A DNA stretch of 9,367 nt from SLQH01 sp964612995 (GCA_964612995.1 CAZTGE010000155.1:1-9367); one strand, 5' to 3'. Shown: positions 1 through 5,799, counted from the first letter of the stretch. Translations and numbers: made by a program. Notes: a model not told the origin generated them from the letters alone.

Positions 1-11
1 CGACAGCGAGG

Positions 12-54
12 AAGCCGGGGTGCGCCGAAGGCGCGAGGGGGCAGCGCCCCCTCT
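12..54. repeat. Tandem-hairpin module at the left edge (partial element)
   Basis: Two short perfect hairpins stand in tandem. The first has arms gcgcc (22-26) and ggcgc (30-34) around gaa. The second has arms agggggc (36-42) and gccccct (46-52) around agc. They are preceded by aagccgggg (12-20) and followed by ctctga. The same order (aagccgggg, hairpin, a-gggg/cccc-t hairpin, tga) recurs at 5705-5758 at the right end of a palindrome-rich element. This is therefore probably the end of a related copy whose remainder lies left of the window. It could also be a terminator for an upstream gene, but no T tract follows either hairpin. Confidence 0.45.
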
Positions 55-61
55 GAAGAAA

Positions 62-112
62 GCGATAATCCTCACCAGCTCGGCGAAAAAACATCCGCAG
101 GAGCATTATCGC
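62..112. other. AT-richer inverted repeat upstream of the histone-like gene
   Basis: gcgataatcctc (62-73) and gagcattatcgc (101-112) are inverted copies matching at 11 of 12 positions, separated by 27 nt. The motif cgaaaaa occurs twice, just inside and just outside the right arm. The stretch 60-200 is clearly richer in A and T than the rest of the window. The repeat ends 12 bp before the predicted -35 box of the next gene, so it could be an operator. Its use is not demonstrated. Confidence 0.35.
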
Positions 113-123
113 CGAAAAAGATG

Positions 124-151
124 TGGACAGCATATTCACGGCTGCAATAAT
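124..151 (+). promoter_or_regulatory. Sigma70-like promoter of the histone-like gene
   Basis: TGGACA (124-129, 5 of 6 to TTGACA) is followed by a 16-nt spacer and AATAAT (146-151, 5 of 6 to TATAAT). Transcription would start near 158 and give a leader of about 44 nt. A GGGAGG ribosome-binding site (188-193) lies 8 nt before the ATG at 202. This is the best promoter match in the window, consistent with strong expression of a chromatin-like protein. Confidence 0.5.
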
Positions 152-201
152 TCGACCGGATCGACGTAATCATTCCCACCGCATATCGGGAGGAAACCCC
201 T

Positions 202-771
202 ATGTCTCTCAGCGATGACCTCAAACAACGGCTCGACCAACTCGGGCTGAGCATCGCCGCCGGCGCCCGCAAGACCGGTATCTCCTACCAAGCCTTCGCT
301 TCGGCAGTCCACGGCAAATCCCTACCCAACGAGCGCTCCATCCGCAAATACGCGAAGCTCCTCAAGCGTCCGGTGACCCAGATGCGGGCGCAGATCGAGG
401 AAGAGAAGCTCCAGCCCGGCGCCCCGCGCCCGGGCCGCCCGCGCAAGACGGCCGGCGCGACCACGAAGAAGGCTGCGAAGAAGAGCGCAGCCAAGAAGAC
501 CGCCAAGAAGGCCGCGCCCAAGAAGACAGTGAAGAAGGCCGCAAAGAAGACCGCGGCCAAGAAGACCGCCAAGAAGGCCGCACCCAAGAAGACGGTGAAG
601 AAGGCGGCCAAGAAGGCTGCGGCCAAGAAGACCGCCAAGAAGACCGCACCCAAGAAAGCGGTGAAGAAGACCGCGGCCAAGAAGACCGCCAAGAAGGCCG
701 CACCCAAGAAAGCGGTGAAGAAGACCGCGGCCAAGAAGGCTGCGGCCAAGAAGACGACCAGGCGTCGCTGA
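202..771 (+). CDS. Histone H1-like protein with N-terminal XRE-like HTH and AT-hook
   Basis: The 189-residue protein has three parts. Residues 1-62 look like a compact XRE-type helix-turn-helix (SIAAGARKTGISYQAFASAV followed by RSIRKYAKLL). Residues 76-82 (RPGRPRK) match the AT-hook core, which binds the minor groove of AT-rich DNA. Residues 87-189 are an almost pure Lys/Ala/Thr/Pro tail built from AAKKTAKKAAPKK units, as in histone H1-like bacterial nucleoid proteins, ending RRR. The likely role is DNA binding or compaction in the nucleoid, with the tail giving charge-driven affinity and the HTH possibly adding site preference. The start is set by GGGAGG 8 nt upstream. The gene has its own promoter and is followed by two hairpins, so it is probably monocistronic. 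No target site can be deduced, and the HTH call rests on pattern recognition only. It could also be a degenerate HTH used for dimerisation. Confidence 0.85.
   Translation: MSLSDDLKQRLDQLGLSIAAGARKTGISYQAFASAVHGKSLPNERSIRKYAKLLKRPVTQMRAQIEEEKLQPGAPRPGRPRKTAGATTKKAAKKSAAKKTAKKAAPKKTVKKAAKKTAAKKTAKKAAPKKTVKKAAKKAAAKKTAKKTAPKKAVKKTAAKKTAKKAAPKKAVKKTAAKKAAAKKTTRRR
487..726 (+). repeat. Intragenic tandem repeats encoding the Lys/Ala tail
   Basis: Four in-frame units follow each other: two of 66 bp (487-552 and 553-618, 22 residues each) and two of 54 bp (619-672 and 673-726, 18 residues each). Each begins AAKKTAKK(A/T)APKK. The shorter units lack one AAKK block. Such arrays change copy number by slippage or recombination, so tail length may vary between strains. 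Confidence 0.8.
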
Positions 772-790
772 TCGCGCCGATCGCCTGACC

Positions 791-825
791 GCGCGGAAGT
801 GGGGCCATCGGCGCCACTTCCGCGC
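791..825 (+). terminator. Hairpin terminator of the histone-like gene
   Basis: A 12-bp perfect stem (gcgcggaagtgg at 791-802, ccacttccgcgc at 814-825) is extended inward by gcc/ggc around an atc loop after a single g/g mismatch. It starts 20 nt after the stop codon. No T tract follows, so it is an I-shaped or Rho-assisted type rather than a classical intrinsic terminator. Confidence 0.5.
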
Positions 826-840
826 CGCACCGCTCGTGAT

Positions 841-865
841 GCCCCGCAACCGTTCGTTGCGGGGC
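841..865 (+). terminator. Second hairpin, tandem to the first
   Basis: A 10-bp perfect stem, gccccgcaac (841-850) and gttgcggggc (856-865), closes a cgttc loop. It lies 15 nt after the previous hairpin and also lacks a T run. It may back up the first as a tandem terminator, or lie in the leader of the dehydrogenase mRNA. Confidence 0.45.
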
Positions 866-963
866 GTCCGTGCGTCATCGGTCCACCGCATCGCTTCCGC
901 CACACAAGCGGGCACGCGGCCGGCGCGAGCTTGTACACGCATGTGAAACGTCATGCTCCGCGC

Positions 964-1965
964 ATGTCGCTCATCGCCCAGGTCACCACCTACCCCTTCG
1001 GCGTCCACTCACCCGACCCGCTCGACCTCCTTGCACAGGCGGGGATCGAAGTGCGGCTTTCCCCGCACGGCCGCAAACACACCACCGAAGAGACCACCGC
1101 CCTGCTCGGCGACGTGGACATCCTCATCGCCGGAACTGAGCCGCTACCCGGCAGCGCCCTGAGCGCAGGTCTGCCACGGCTCAAGCAGGTCGCCCGGGTC
1201 GGCGTCGGTCTCGATCATTTCGATGTCGCCTGGTGCGCCCGCAACGGCATCGCGGTGACCTACACCCCCGATGCTCCCGCGCGCAGCGTGGTCGAAGAGG
1301 TCTTCGCGCTGCTGATCGGGATCTCGCGCCGGCTGATCGAGGCCCACGAGGGGTTGCGGCGCGGCGAATGGCTCCGGCTCACCGGCCCGCTGTGGCAGGG
1401 CCGGACCCTCGGCATCGTCGGCTGCGGGCGTATCGGCAAGCAGGTGGCAGTACTGGCGCGGGCCTACGGTATGCGGGTACTGGCCCACGATATCGTTTTT
1501 GACCAGCCCTGGGCGCGAGCCCAGGGCGTGGAATACGTCGGACTCCACGACCTGCTCGAGCGCAGCCACGCGGTGAGCCTGCACGTGCCCAGCACGCCGG
1601 CGACGTTCCGCATGATCGATGCCGCACGTCTCGCGCGCATGCGGCCGGGCAGCTACCTGATCAACACCTGTCGCGGCGACGTCATCGATGAAGCCGCGCT
1701 GCATGCGGCGCTCGCCAGCAACCACCTCGCCGGAGCGGCGCTCGACGTCTACGATCGCGAACCGTACACCGGCCCGCTGCGCGACCTGCCGAACATCTTC
1801 CTCTGCTGCCACCAGGGCTCGTGCAGTTTCGAGGGGCGCCATGCGATGGAGTTCGGTGCGGCCGAGAACGCGGTCGCGGTCCTCCAGGGCCGCCCGGTGG
1901 CGCCGGAACGCGTGGTCTGGCTGCCCGGCATGCCTCTGCCGGGCTCGCCGACGGACGCCGCCTGA
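964..1965 (+). CDS. D-isomer-specific 2-hydroxyacid dehydrogenase (SerA-like)
   Basis: The 333-residue protein belongs to the NAD-dependent D-2-hydroxyacid dehydrogenase family, which interconverts 2-hydroxy acids and 2-keto acids in the cytosol. The Rossmann nucleotide loop is GCGRIG at 153-158. The strand following it ends in Asp176, which favours NAD over NADP. The catalytic set is complete: Arg237 (in NTCRGD), Glu266 (in DVYDREP) and His283 (in CCHQGS). The N-terminal TTYPFG and the IAGTEPL segment resemble phosphoglycerate-dehydrogenase-like members, but there is no ACT or other regulatory domain, so serine synthesis is not assured and the substrate is open. I chose ATG 964 because the sequence before it does not look like the family. 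No clear Shine-Dalgarno precedes it, and GTG 943 is an alternative. The His motif CCHQGS, in place of the usual xPHIGx, is somewhat unusual. Confidence 0.88.
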   Translation: MSLIAQVTTYPFGVHSPDPLDLLAQAGIEVRLSPHGRKHTTEETTALLGDVDILIAGTEPLPGSALSAGLPRLKQVARVGVGLDHFDVAWCARNGIAVTYTPDAPARSVVEEVFALLIGISRRLIEAHEGLRRGEWLRLTGPLWQGRTLGIVGCGRIGKQVAVLARAYGMRVLAHDIVFDQPWARAQGVEYVGLHDLLERSHAVSLHVPSTPATFRMIDAARLARMRPGSYLINTCRGDVIDEAALHAALASNHLAGAALDVYDREPYTGPLRDLPNIFLCCHQGSCSFEGRHAMEFGAAENAVAVLQGRPVAPERVVWLPGMPLPGSPTDAA

Positions 1966-2025
1966 GCGTCGGACACAATCGACGGTTGCATTCCGCTTCT
2001 GCTCGCCATCATTCGCGCCCGCTCG

Positions 2026-2034
2026 TGTTATAGG
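2026..2034 (+). promoter_or_regulatory. Possible extended -10 promoter of rpsD
   Basis: TG-T-TATAGG (2026-2034) fits the extended -10 form TGnTATAnn. No convincing -35 box lies 16-18 nt upstream. Transcription would start near 2041, about 30 nt before the rpsD ATG. The call rests on one hexamer with its TG extension and is weak. Confidence 0.3.
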
Positions 2035-2063
2035 GCGCCCGCGAAGGGCGCGCCGCCAAGGAG
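2035..2063 (+). promoter_or_regulatory. rpsD leader hairpin and strong ribosome-binding site
   Basis: gcgccc (2035-2040) pairs with gggcgc (2046-2051) around gcgaa. The perfect Shine-Dalgarno AAGGAG (2058-2063) follows, 9 nt before ATG 2073. This spacing selects ATG 2073 over the in-frame TTG at 2064, which lies against the ribosome-binding site. S4 represses its own operon through leader structure in E. coli; whether this small hairpin does so here is unknown. Confidence 0.5.
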
Positions 2064-2072
2064 TTGTCGTCT

Positions 2073-2687
2073 ATGGCTCACCACACTGGTCCCCGCGTCA
2101 AGGTCATGCGCCGACTGGGCTGCGACCTGCCCGGATTCAGCACCAAAACCATGTCGCGCCGGCCCACCCCCCCCGGTCACGCCGCCGCCATGAGCCGCCG
2201 CTTCCCCAAGCTCTCCGAGCATGCCTTGCGCCTGCGCGAGAAGCAGAAGCTGCGCTTCCATTACGGTCTCAACGAACGCCAGCTGCGCCGGATCTACCAG
2301 ACCGCCACCGGCATGAAGGGCGACACCGGCTCGAACATGCTCGCGCTGCTCGAGTCGCGCCTCGACAATCTGGTCTGGCGCTCCGGCTTCGCGCGCACCA
2401 TTCCTGCGGCGCGGCAGCTGGTCAGCCACGGGCACGTCAACGTCGGCGAGCATCGGGCCAAGGCACCCAGCCAACGGATGGCGCCCGGCATGCGGTTCTC
2501 GCTCCGCACCAAGGCGCTCAACCGCGAGGATATCCGCGTCAGCGTCAACAACCCCGTGCTCGAGCCGCCTCCGGGGCTGAAGATCGACCTCGACAAGCTC
2601 GGCGTCGAAGTCGAGACCCTGCCCAGCCGGGAACAGGTACCGGTGGACATCGACATCCAGAAGGTGATCGAGTTCTACGCTCGCTGA
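2073..2687 (+). CDS. rpsD: 30S ribosomal protein S4 (divergent, stand-alone)
   Basis: The 204-residue protein is S4, which binds 16S rRNA early in small-subunit assembly. Matching motifs include RRPTPPG (29-35), LREKQKLRFHYGLNERQLRRIY (54-75, the N-terminal rRNA-binding region), GDTGSNMLALLESRLDNLV and ARQLVSHGHV (113-122, the S4 domain), and the C-terminal VIEFYAR. Only one cysteine is present (Cys17), so this is the zinc-free form. Unusual points: the turn that normally reads VNG is VGEH, and residues 35-45 differ from the common PGQHG stretch. In many bacteria rpsD sits between rpsK and rpoA. Here it stands alone, with its own strong ribosome-binding site and a long hairpin 16 nt past the stop. 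That is either the normal arrangement in this lineage or a second S4 copy. The function is clear; whether it is the sole S4 cannot be told from the window. Confidence 0.95.
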   Translation: MAHHTGPRVKVMRRLGCDLPGFSTKTMSRRPTPPGHAAAMSRRFPKLSEHALRLREKQKLRFHYGLNERQLRRIYQTATGMKGDTGSNMLALLESRLDNLVWRSGFARTIPAARQLVSHGHVNVGEHRAKAPSQRMAPGMRFSLRTKALNREDIRVSVNNPVLEPPPGLKIDLDKLGVEVETLPSREQVPVDIDIQKVIEFYAR

Positions 2688-2702
2688 TCGGACCGATCCA
2701 AG

Positions 2703-2751
2703 CCGTAACGCAGAGATCCGCCATCGTCGATGGCGGATCTCTGCGTTACGG
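2703..2751. terminator. Perfect 49-nt inverted repeat, probable bidirectional terminator
   Basis: The arms 2703-2726 and 2728-2751 are exact reverse complements (24 bp) around a single central t at 2727. In RNA this gives a stem of 21-22 bp with a small loop. It lies 16 nt after the rpsD stop and 21 nt before the stop codon of the convergent minus-strand gene, so it can serve both transcripts. No T tract flanks it on either strand. The stem is much longer than usual for a terminator, so a palindromic insertion or protein-binding site is an alternative. Confidence 0.6.
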
Positions 2752-2771
2752 GCCCAGGCAGGGTGGGGCCA

Positions 2772-3713
2772 TCATTCCGCAGGTGGGCTGGCGTCCGGAT
2801 CGTCGGCCGACGGCTCCGCGTCCGGATCGTCGGCCGACGGCTCCGCGTCGGCCGCGGAGTCGACAGCGGCGTCGTCGGGGGTCACCGTCGGCCCATCGCC
2901 CTCCTTCCCGGCCGGCCCCTCCGGCTCCTGCGGCCTTCGCGGGCCATCCTGCAGCGGGGACGCAGCGGCATCCTCGATCGCGCCGTCGGAGAGAGTATCG
3001 CTCTCGGGCAAGTCCGGCAGCGCGTCCTGCCCGTCGTCAGCGGCATGCGCCGGCGGGATCAACTCGGCCGCCGCAGTGACCAGGATGTGGTCGCCATGAC
3101 GCGCGCGCATCGCATTGAGCGCCTCGACCGCCGCGTCGCGGCGCGCGAGGTTGACGTAGGCCAGGACCCGATAGTAGCTCTCGCGCACCGACGGTTCCTC
3201 CTGGCCAGCGAGCCGCCCGAGCACCTGGATCCATTCCTCGCGCTGGACCAGGGTGCTCAGGGCCAGGTGTGGCTTGTCGGACGCTTCCGGCGCGGACCCG
3301 CCGGAAGCGATCCCCTCACCGAGCAGATCGGTCACCCCGCGGACGAAGGCGGGGACCGGGTCGGCGCCCGCACCGGCGATCACGGTGTGGCGTTCGTGGC
3401 GGCCGTCGAACCACAGCTGGCCCTCGAGCACCTGATCGCCCTGGACCCCGTGGGCATCGACGAGAATGAACACCGCATCGCCCGTGCGCGTCAGCTGGCG
3501 TCCCAGCCGCGGCGAGGCCAGCAGATCCTGACGGCTGATACCATACTCCTCGAGTCGCGCGGCCGCCTCCTGGCCGGACACGACCTCGACCCGTTCGCCG
3601 GCCTGTCGTTGCAGGTCCTCGGCGAAGACCCTGGCCATTTCGCCATCGCCGTCGCCGCCGCCGGTGAACAACACCAGCACCAGCACCAAAGCCTCTTTGA
3701 CCACTTCCGACAT
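2772..3713 (-). CDS. Putative membrane-associated protein with acidic repeat tail
   Basis: I do not recognise this 313-residue protein with certainty. Residues 8-16 form a short hydrophobic run (LVLVLVLF) that could be a weak signal or anchor. Residues 25-132 alternate helix and strand (MARVFAEDLQRQ, then RLGRQLTRTGDAVFILVDAHG, then EGQLWFDGRH), recalling the TolB-N/CsgG/FlgO type fold of envelope proteins, a low-confidence likeness. Residues 155-215 form helices resembling a TPR pair. Residues 225-313 are Pro/Asp/Ala/Glu-rich and disordered, ending in two copies of the nonapeptide EPSADDPDA. The start ATG 3713 has GGGGAG 6 nt upstream; GTG 3767 in the same frame is an alternative without such a site. 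A promoter-like pair lies upstream. It is divergent from the membrane protein at 3934, so the two may be co-regulated. Confidence 0.7.
   Translation of the reverse strand: MSEVVKEALVLVLVLFTGGGDGDGEMARVFAEDLQRQAGERVEVVSGQEAAARLEEYGISRQDLLASPRLGRQLTRTGDAVFILVDAHGVQGDQVLEGQLWFDGRHERHTVIAGAGADPVPAFVRGVTDLLGEGIASGGSAPEASDKPHLALSTLVQREEWIQVLGRLAGQEEPSVRESYYRVLAYVNLARRDAAVEALNAMRARHGDHILVTAAAELIPPAHAADDGQDALPDLPESDTLSDGAIEDAAASPLQDGPRRPQEPEGPAGKEGDGPTVTPDDAAVDSAADAEPSADDPDAEPSADDPDASPPAE
2791..2844. repeat. Perfect 27-bp tandem duplication in the acidic tail
   Basis: The 27-bp unit 2791-2817 is repeated exactly at 2818-2844 and a third copy breaks off after a few bases. On the minus strand it encodes two copies of EPSADDPDA. 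Exact identity at the DNA level suggests a recent duplication and possible length variation. Confidence 0.85.
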
Positions 3714-3787
3714 CACGCGCTCCCCTGCAGCCGAAAGCGCACATCGCCATAGATCGCGGCGAAACACATTCGGCCTTACTGGCTATG

Positions 3788-3816
3788 ACTCTACGTATCG
3801 CGTCGCGTCCTGGCAA
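3788..3816 (-). promoter_or_regulatory. Promoter candidate for the minus-strand gene ending at 2772
   Basis: Read on the minus strand, TTGCCA (3811-3816, 5 of 6 to the -35 consensus) is followed by a 17-nt spacer and TAGAGT (3788-3793, 4 of 6 to the -10 consensus). Transcription would start near 3781, giving a leader of roughly 68 nt to ATG 3713. Confidence 0.4.
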
Positions 3817-3841
3817 GGCCGACACATACATTGTCTGAGAA

Positions 3842-3889
3842 GCCGGGGCGCACGCCCGGCGGTTGGCGGTGGCACCGCGAGCCGCCAAC
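3842..3889. other. Two hairpins in the divergent control region
   Basis: gccggg (3842-3847) pairs with cccggc (3855-3860). Directly after it, gttggcgg (3862-3869) pairs with ccgccaac (3882-3889). They lie 45-92 nt upstream of ATG 3934, between the divergent genes. They may be operators or leader structures of the plus-strand gene. No convincing sigma70 promoter for that gene was found. Confidence 0.35.
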
Positions 3890-3933
3890 GCTTAGGCTAC
3901 GCGTCGACCCTGGGCAACGAGGAGCGCTCTGGC

Positions 3934-5463
3934 ATGGCACGCACAAACCGACAGCGACCGCCGAAACGCAAGGGGATCAGCTGGCTGATCCTCTTCCTGA
4001 TCATCGGCGGCGCCTTCTGCCTGTTCATCTTCGCGCCCCAGGCCCTGCGTGAAGCGATCGGCATCCGCGACGCCGGCGGCCTGCGCGACGGCGAGATGGA
4101 GCTGCCGGCGCGCGGCGCCTCGGTCGACACCCATGCACGCGAGACCGACACCGCGGCGCGCGAGGTCGCGGTCGACACCCAGGCCAGGCGTGAGGCCGCC
4201 GACGCCCAGCAGACCGACGATCGCGAGACCGCCGCGAACAAGCTGGCGCAGACCCAGGCCCAGAGCAAGGACGCGGTCTATGCCGAAGCGGCGATCGCCG
4301 ATGCGCGCGCGCTGCTCGAAGCCTTTCGCTGGGGCGAAGCCGAATCCCGCGCGGCCGAGGTCGCCAGCATGGCCGTCGACGCCGATGCGATGACCACGGC
4401 CAAGCGCATCATCCTCAACGCCCGCAGCCTCGAAGAGCTCTTCGCCCGCCTCGAGCTGCGCGACGAGCTCACCCGCAACAACCGCACCCACCCGCTGCTG
4501 GTCAGCTTCGACGGCGTCGGCGGACCGGTCGAGGCCTATCCGCTGACCGCCCTCACCAGCGACGAGGCTCCCGACACCGAGGATCCGGTCGCGTGGGTCG
4601 AGGCCCGGCTGACCGAGGATGGCAAGGTCGCGATGCAGCTGGTCAAGGGCGGCAGCACCGAGTTCAAGCAGAACCAGATCCGCAGCCGGATCCGCCCCGC
4701 CGACCGCCAGCGGATCATGGAGGAGGCCCGCTCGGTGCTCGAGCGGCAGACGCAACGCCTGCAGTCCGATCCGAACCTCAGCGACGATCCCCTGGCCTGG
4801 TACGAGGCAGCAAAGTACGCCTATCGCCATCGGCTCGATGAACAGGTGGTCCCGATGCTCGAGCAGGCGATCGAACTCGATCCCCTGCTGGCGAGCACGA
4901 TCAAGGAGGACAAGGCCAAGGAGCTCTATCTCGGTATGGTCGCCTCGCGCGAGCAGGGTAACGACGCCGCGGTCAACGCGCGGATGTCGCAGCTGCGCCG
5001 CCTGTACGAGGACACCAACGTCTTTGCTCAGGCAGAAGCCTACTACAAGCGCGAGCTCGCCACCCTGCGCCTGGCCCGTACCGAGGCCGCCGACCGCGAA
5101 CGCGAGCGCATCAAGCAACGCGAACAGGAGCGACTCAAGCGCGCCGAGGCGCTGCGCGACGAGCAGGCCGCCGAACGCATCCGCGCCCAGGCCCGCGAGC
5201 AGGAGGAGGAACTGGCTGCAGCTCCAGTGCCGACGGGCAATGGCGACAGCAGCGAGGCCGACTCCCTGATGCAGCAGGCCAGCGACCTCTACCGTCAGGC
5301 GAATGCGATGGGCGTCTGTGCCGAGCGCGATGAGCTCTACTCCAAGGCCATTCCGCTGTTCAGCAAGGCGCGCGATCTCTACTACGAGGTCGGCAACGAA
5401 GAGGCCGCCACCCGCGCGCACATGTTCCGCTACGGTTGCATCAAGAACCGGCGCACGCTCTGA
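3934..5463 (+). CDS. Membrane-anchored coiled-coil protein with TPR-like helices
   Basis: This 509-residue protein is not a family I can name. A basic N-terminus (RTNRQRPPKRKG) precedes one transmembrane segment at about 15-34 (ISWLILFLIIGGAFCLFIF), so the N-terminus should be cytoplasmic and the rest outside the inner membrane. Residues 60-180 are charged helices, probably coiled coil. Residues 185-255 are a beta-rich insert (PLLVSFDGVGGPVEAYPL, then VAMQLVKGGSTEFKQNQIRSRI) like the small barrels seen beside TPRs in planctomycete-type proteins. Residues 283-380 contain TPR-like helix pairs (DPLAWYEAAKYAYRHR). Residues 380-428 are a strongly charged helix (RERERIKQREQERLKRAEAL). Residues 440-500 are a final helical repeat (EADSLMQQASDLYRQA, then YSKAIPLFSKARDLYYEVGN). 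GAGGAG 9 nt upstream fixes ATG 3934. It probably acts as a scaffold at the envelope; this is inference. Confidence 0.82.
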   Translation: MARTNRQRPPKRKGISWLILFLIIGGAFCLFIFAPQALREAIGIRDAGGLRDGEMELPARGASVDTHARETDTAAREVAVDTQARREAADAQQTDDRETAANKLAQTQAQSKDAVYAEAAIADARALLEAFRWGEAESRAAEVASMAVDADAMTTAKRIILNARSLEELFARLELRDELTRNNRTHPLLVSFDGVGGPVEAYPLTALTSDEAPDTEDPVAWVEARLTEDGKVAMQLVKGGSTEFKQNQIRSRIRPADRQRIMEEARSVLERQTQRLQSDPNLSDDPLAWYEAAKYAYRHRLDEQVVPMLEQAIELDPLLASTIKEDKAKELYLGMVASREQGNDAAVNARMSQLRRLYEDTNVFAQAEAYYKRELATLRLARTEAADRERERIKQREQERLKRAEALRDEQAAERIRAQAREQEEELAAAPVPTGNGDSSEADSLMQQASDLYRQANAMGVCAERDELYSKAIPLFSKARDLYYEVGNEEAATRAHMFRYGCIKNRRTL

Positions 5464-5667
5464 CGCGCAGGCGCGCCATACTGTACAGTTTCGATCCATC
5501 CATGCTTGCTTCCCGTTCTGTCGCCGGATGGTGAAAGCAGCTGGTAATCACTCAGGCCCATCGGGCATGAGTGGTTACCAGCCATATCCTGGGCCCCCAT
5601 CGTACTCGATGGGGTCTGGCGGCGAGTGGTGGTGGGCGGATACAATCGGCGCAGCCGATCCGCCCAC

Positions 5668-5693
5668 GCCTGCATCTGCATGCAGATGCAGGC
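5668..5693. repeat. Perfect 26-bp palindrome
   Basis: gcctgcatctgca (5668-5680) is directly followed by its exact reverse complement (5681-5693), with no spacer. It includes tgcatgca at the centre. It sits inside the 5540-5766 element. A loopless palindrome suits a DNA cruciform or dimer-binding site better than an RNA hairpin. Confidence 0.85.
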
Positions 5694-5704
5694 GAACCAC
5701 GGCG

Positions 5705-5758
5705 AAGCCGGGGGGTAGGTCCTCACGCAGTGAGGACCCGGAGGGGCGAAGCCCCTGA
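5705..5758. repeat. Tandem-hairpin module, second copy
   Basis: aagccgggg (5705-5713) is followed by a 9-bp hairpin (5718-5726 with 5730-5738, loop gca), a 6-bp hairpin aggggc/gcccct (5742-5747 with 5751-5756, loop gaa) and tga. The order and the flanking words match those at 12-54, while the stem sequences differ but keep pairing. Conserved pairing with changed bases is what selection on structure would leave. Confidence 0.5.
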
Positions 5759-5799
5759 GTAGTTACAGCGGCCCACGATACCGGGCAGCGGGAGGCGGC

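Larger units (their letters stand above)
5540..5766. mobile_element. Palindrome-rich element, MITE/PATE-like, or structured RNA
   Basis: This non-coding block is almost entirely inverted repeats. The left hairpin has arms 5540-5554 and 5568-5582 (14 of 15 pairs plus one G-T) and an inner gccc/gggc. Next comes ccccatcg (5595-5602) with cgatgggg (5607-5614). Then gtggt (5626-5630) pairs with accac (5696-5700), enclosing gtgggcggat/atccgcccac (5632-5641/5658-5667) and a perfect 26-bp palindrome (5668-5693), so a three-way junction can form. Two more hairpins follow at 5718-5738 and 5742-5756. The outer ends are related: gtaatcactcaggccc at 5544-5559 against the complement of gcccctgagtagttac at 5751-5766 (12 of 16). 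No transposase is present. The architecture fits a non-autonomous mobile element; a folded RNA in the leader of the next gene is the alternative. Confidence 0.5.

Noticed and set aside
285..1008. Long minus-strand open frames opposite the histone-like gene
   Set aside because: They are repeats of Leu/Ala/Phe or Ser/Trp produced by reading the Lys/Ala codon repeats backwards, and they have no ribosome-binding site.
1688..3079. Plus-strand open frame of 463 codons through the dehydrogenase end and rpsD
   Set aside because: It overlaps two well-identified genes in another frame, and its Arg/Pro/Ala-rich translation is typical of GC-rich shadow frames.
3664..3933. Upstream extension of the 3934 gene by 90 codons
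   Set aside because: The extension overlaps the start of the divergent gene, is not protein-like, and lacks a ribosome-binding site, whereas ATG 3934 has GAGGAG 9 nt upstream.
5480..5489. actgtacagt, resembling a LexA/SOS box
   Set aside because: The CTG and CAG halves are separated by only 2 nt rather than the 10 nt of the E. coli-type box (CTG-N10-CAG), and there is no SOS gene beside it.
3892..5499. Minus-strand open frame of 535 codons opposite the coiled-coil protein
   Set aside because: It is the complement of the plus-strand gene, which has a transmembrane segment, heptad-like helices and a GAGGAG site.
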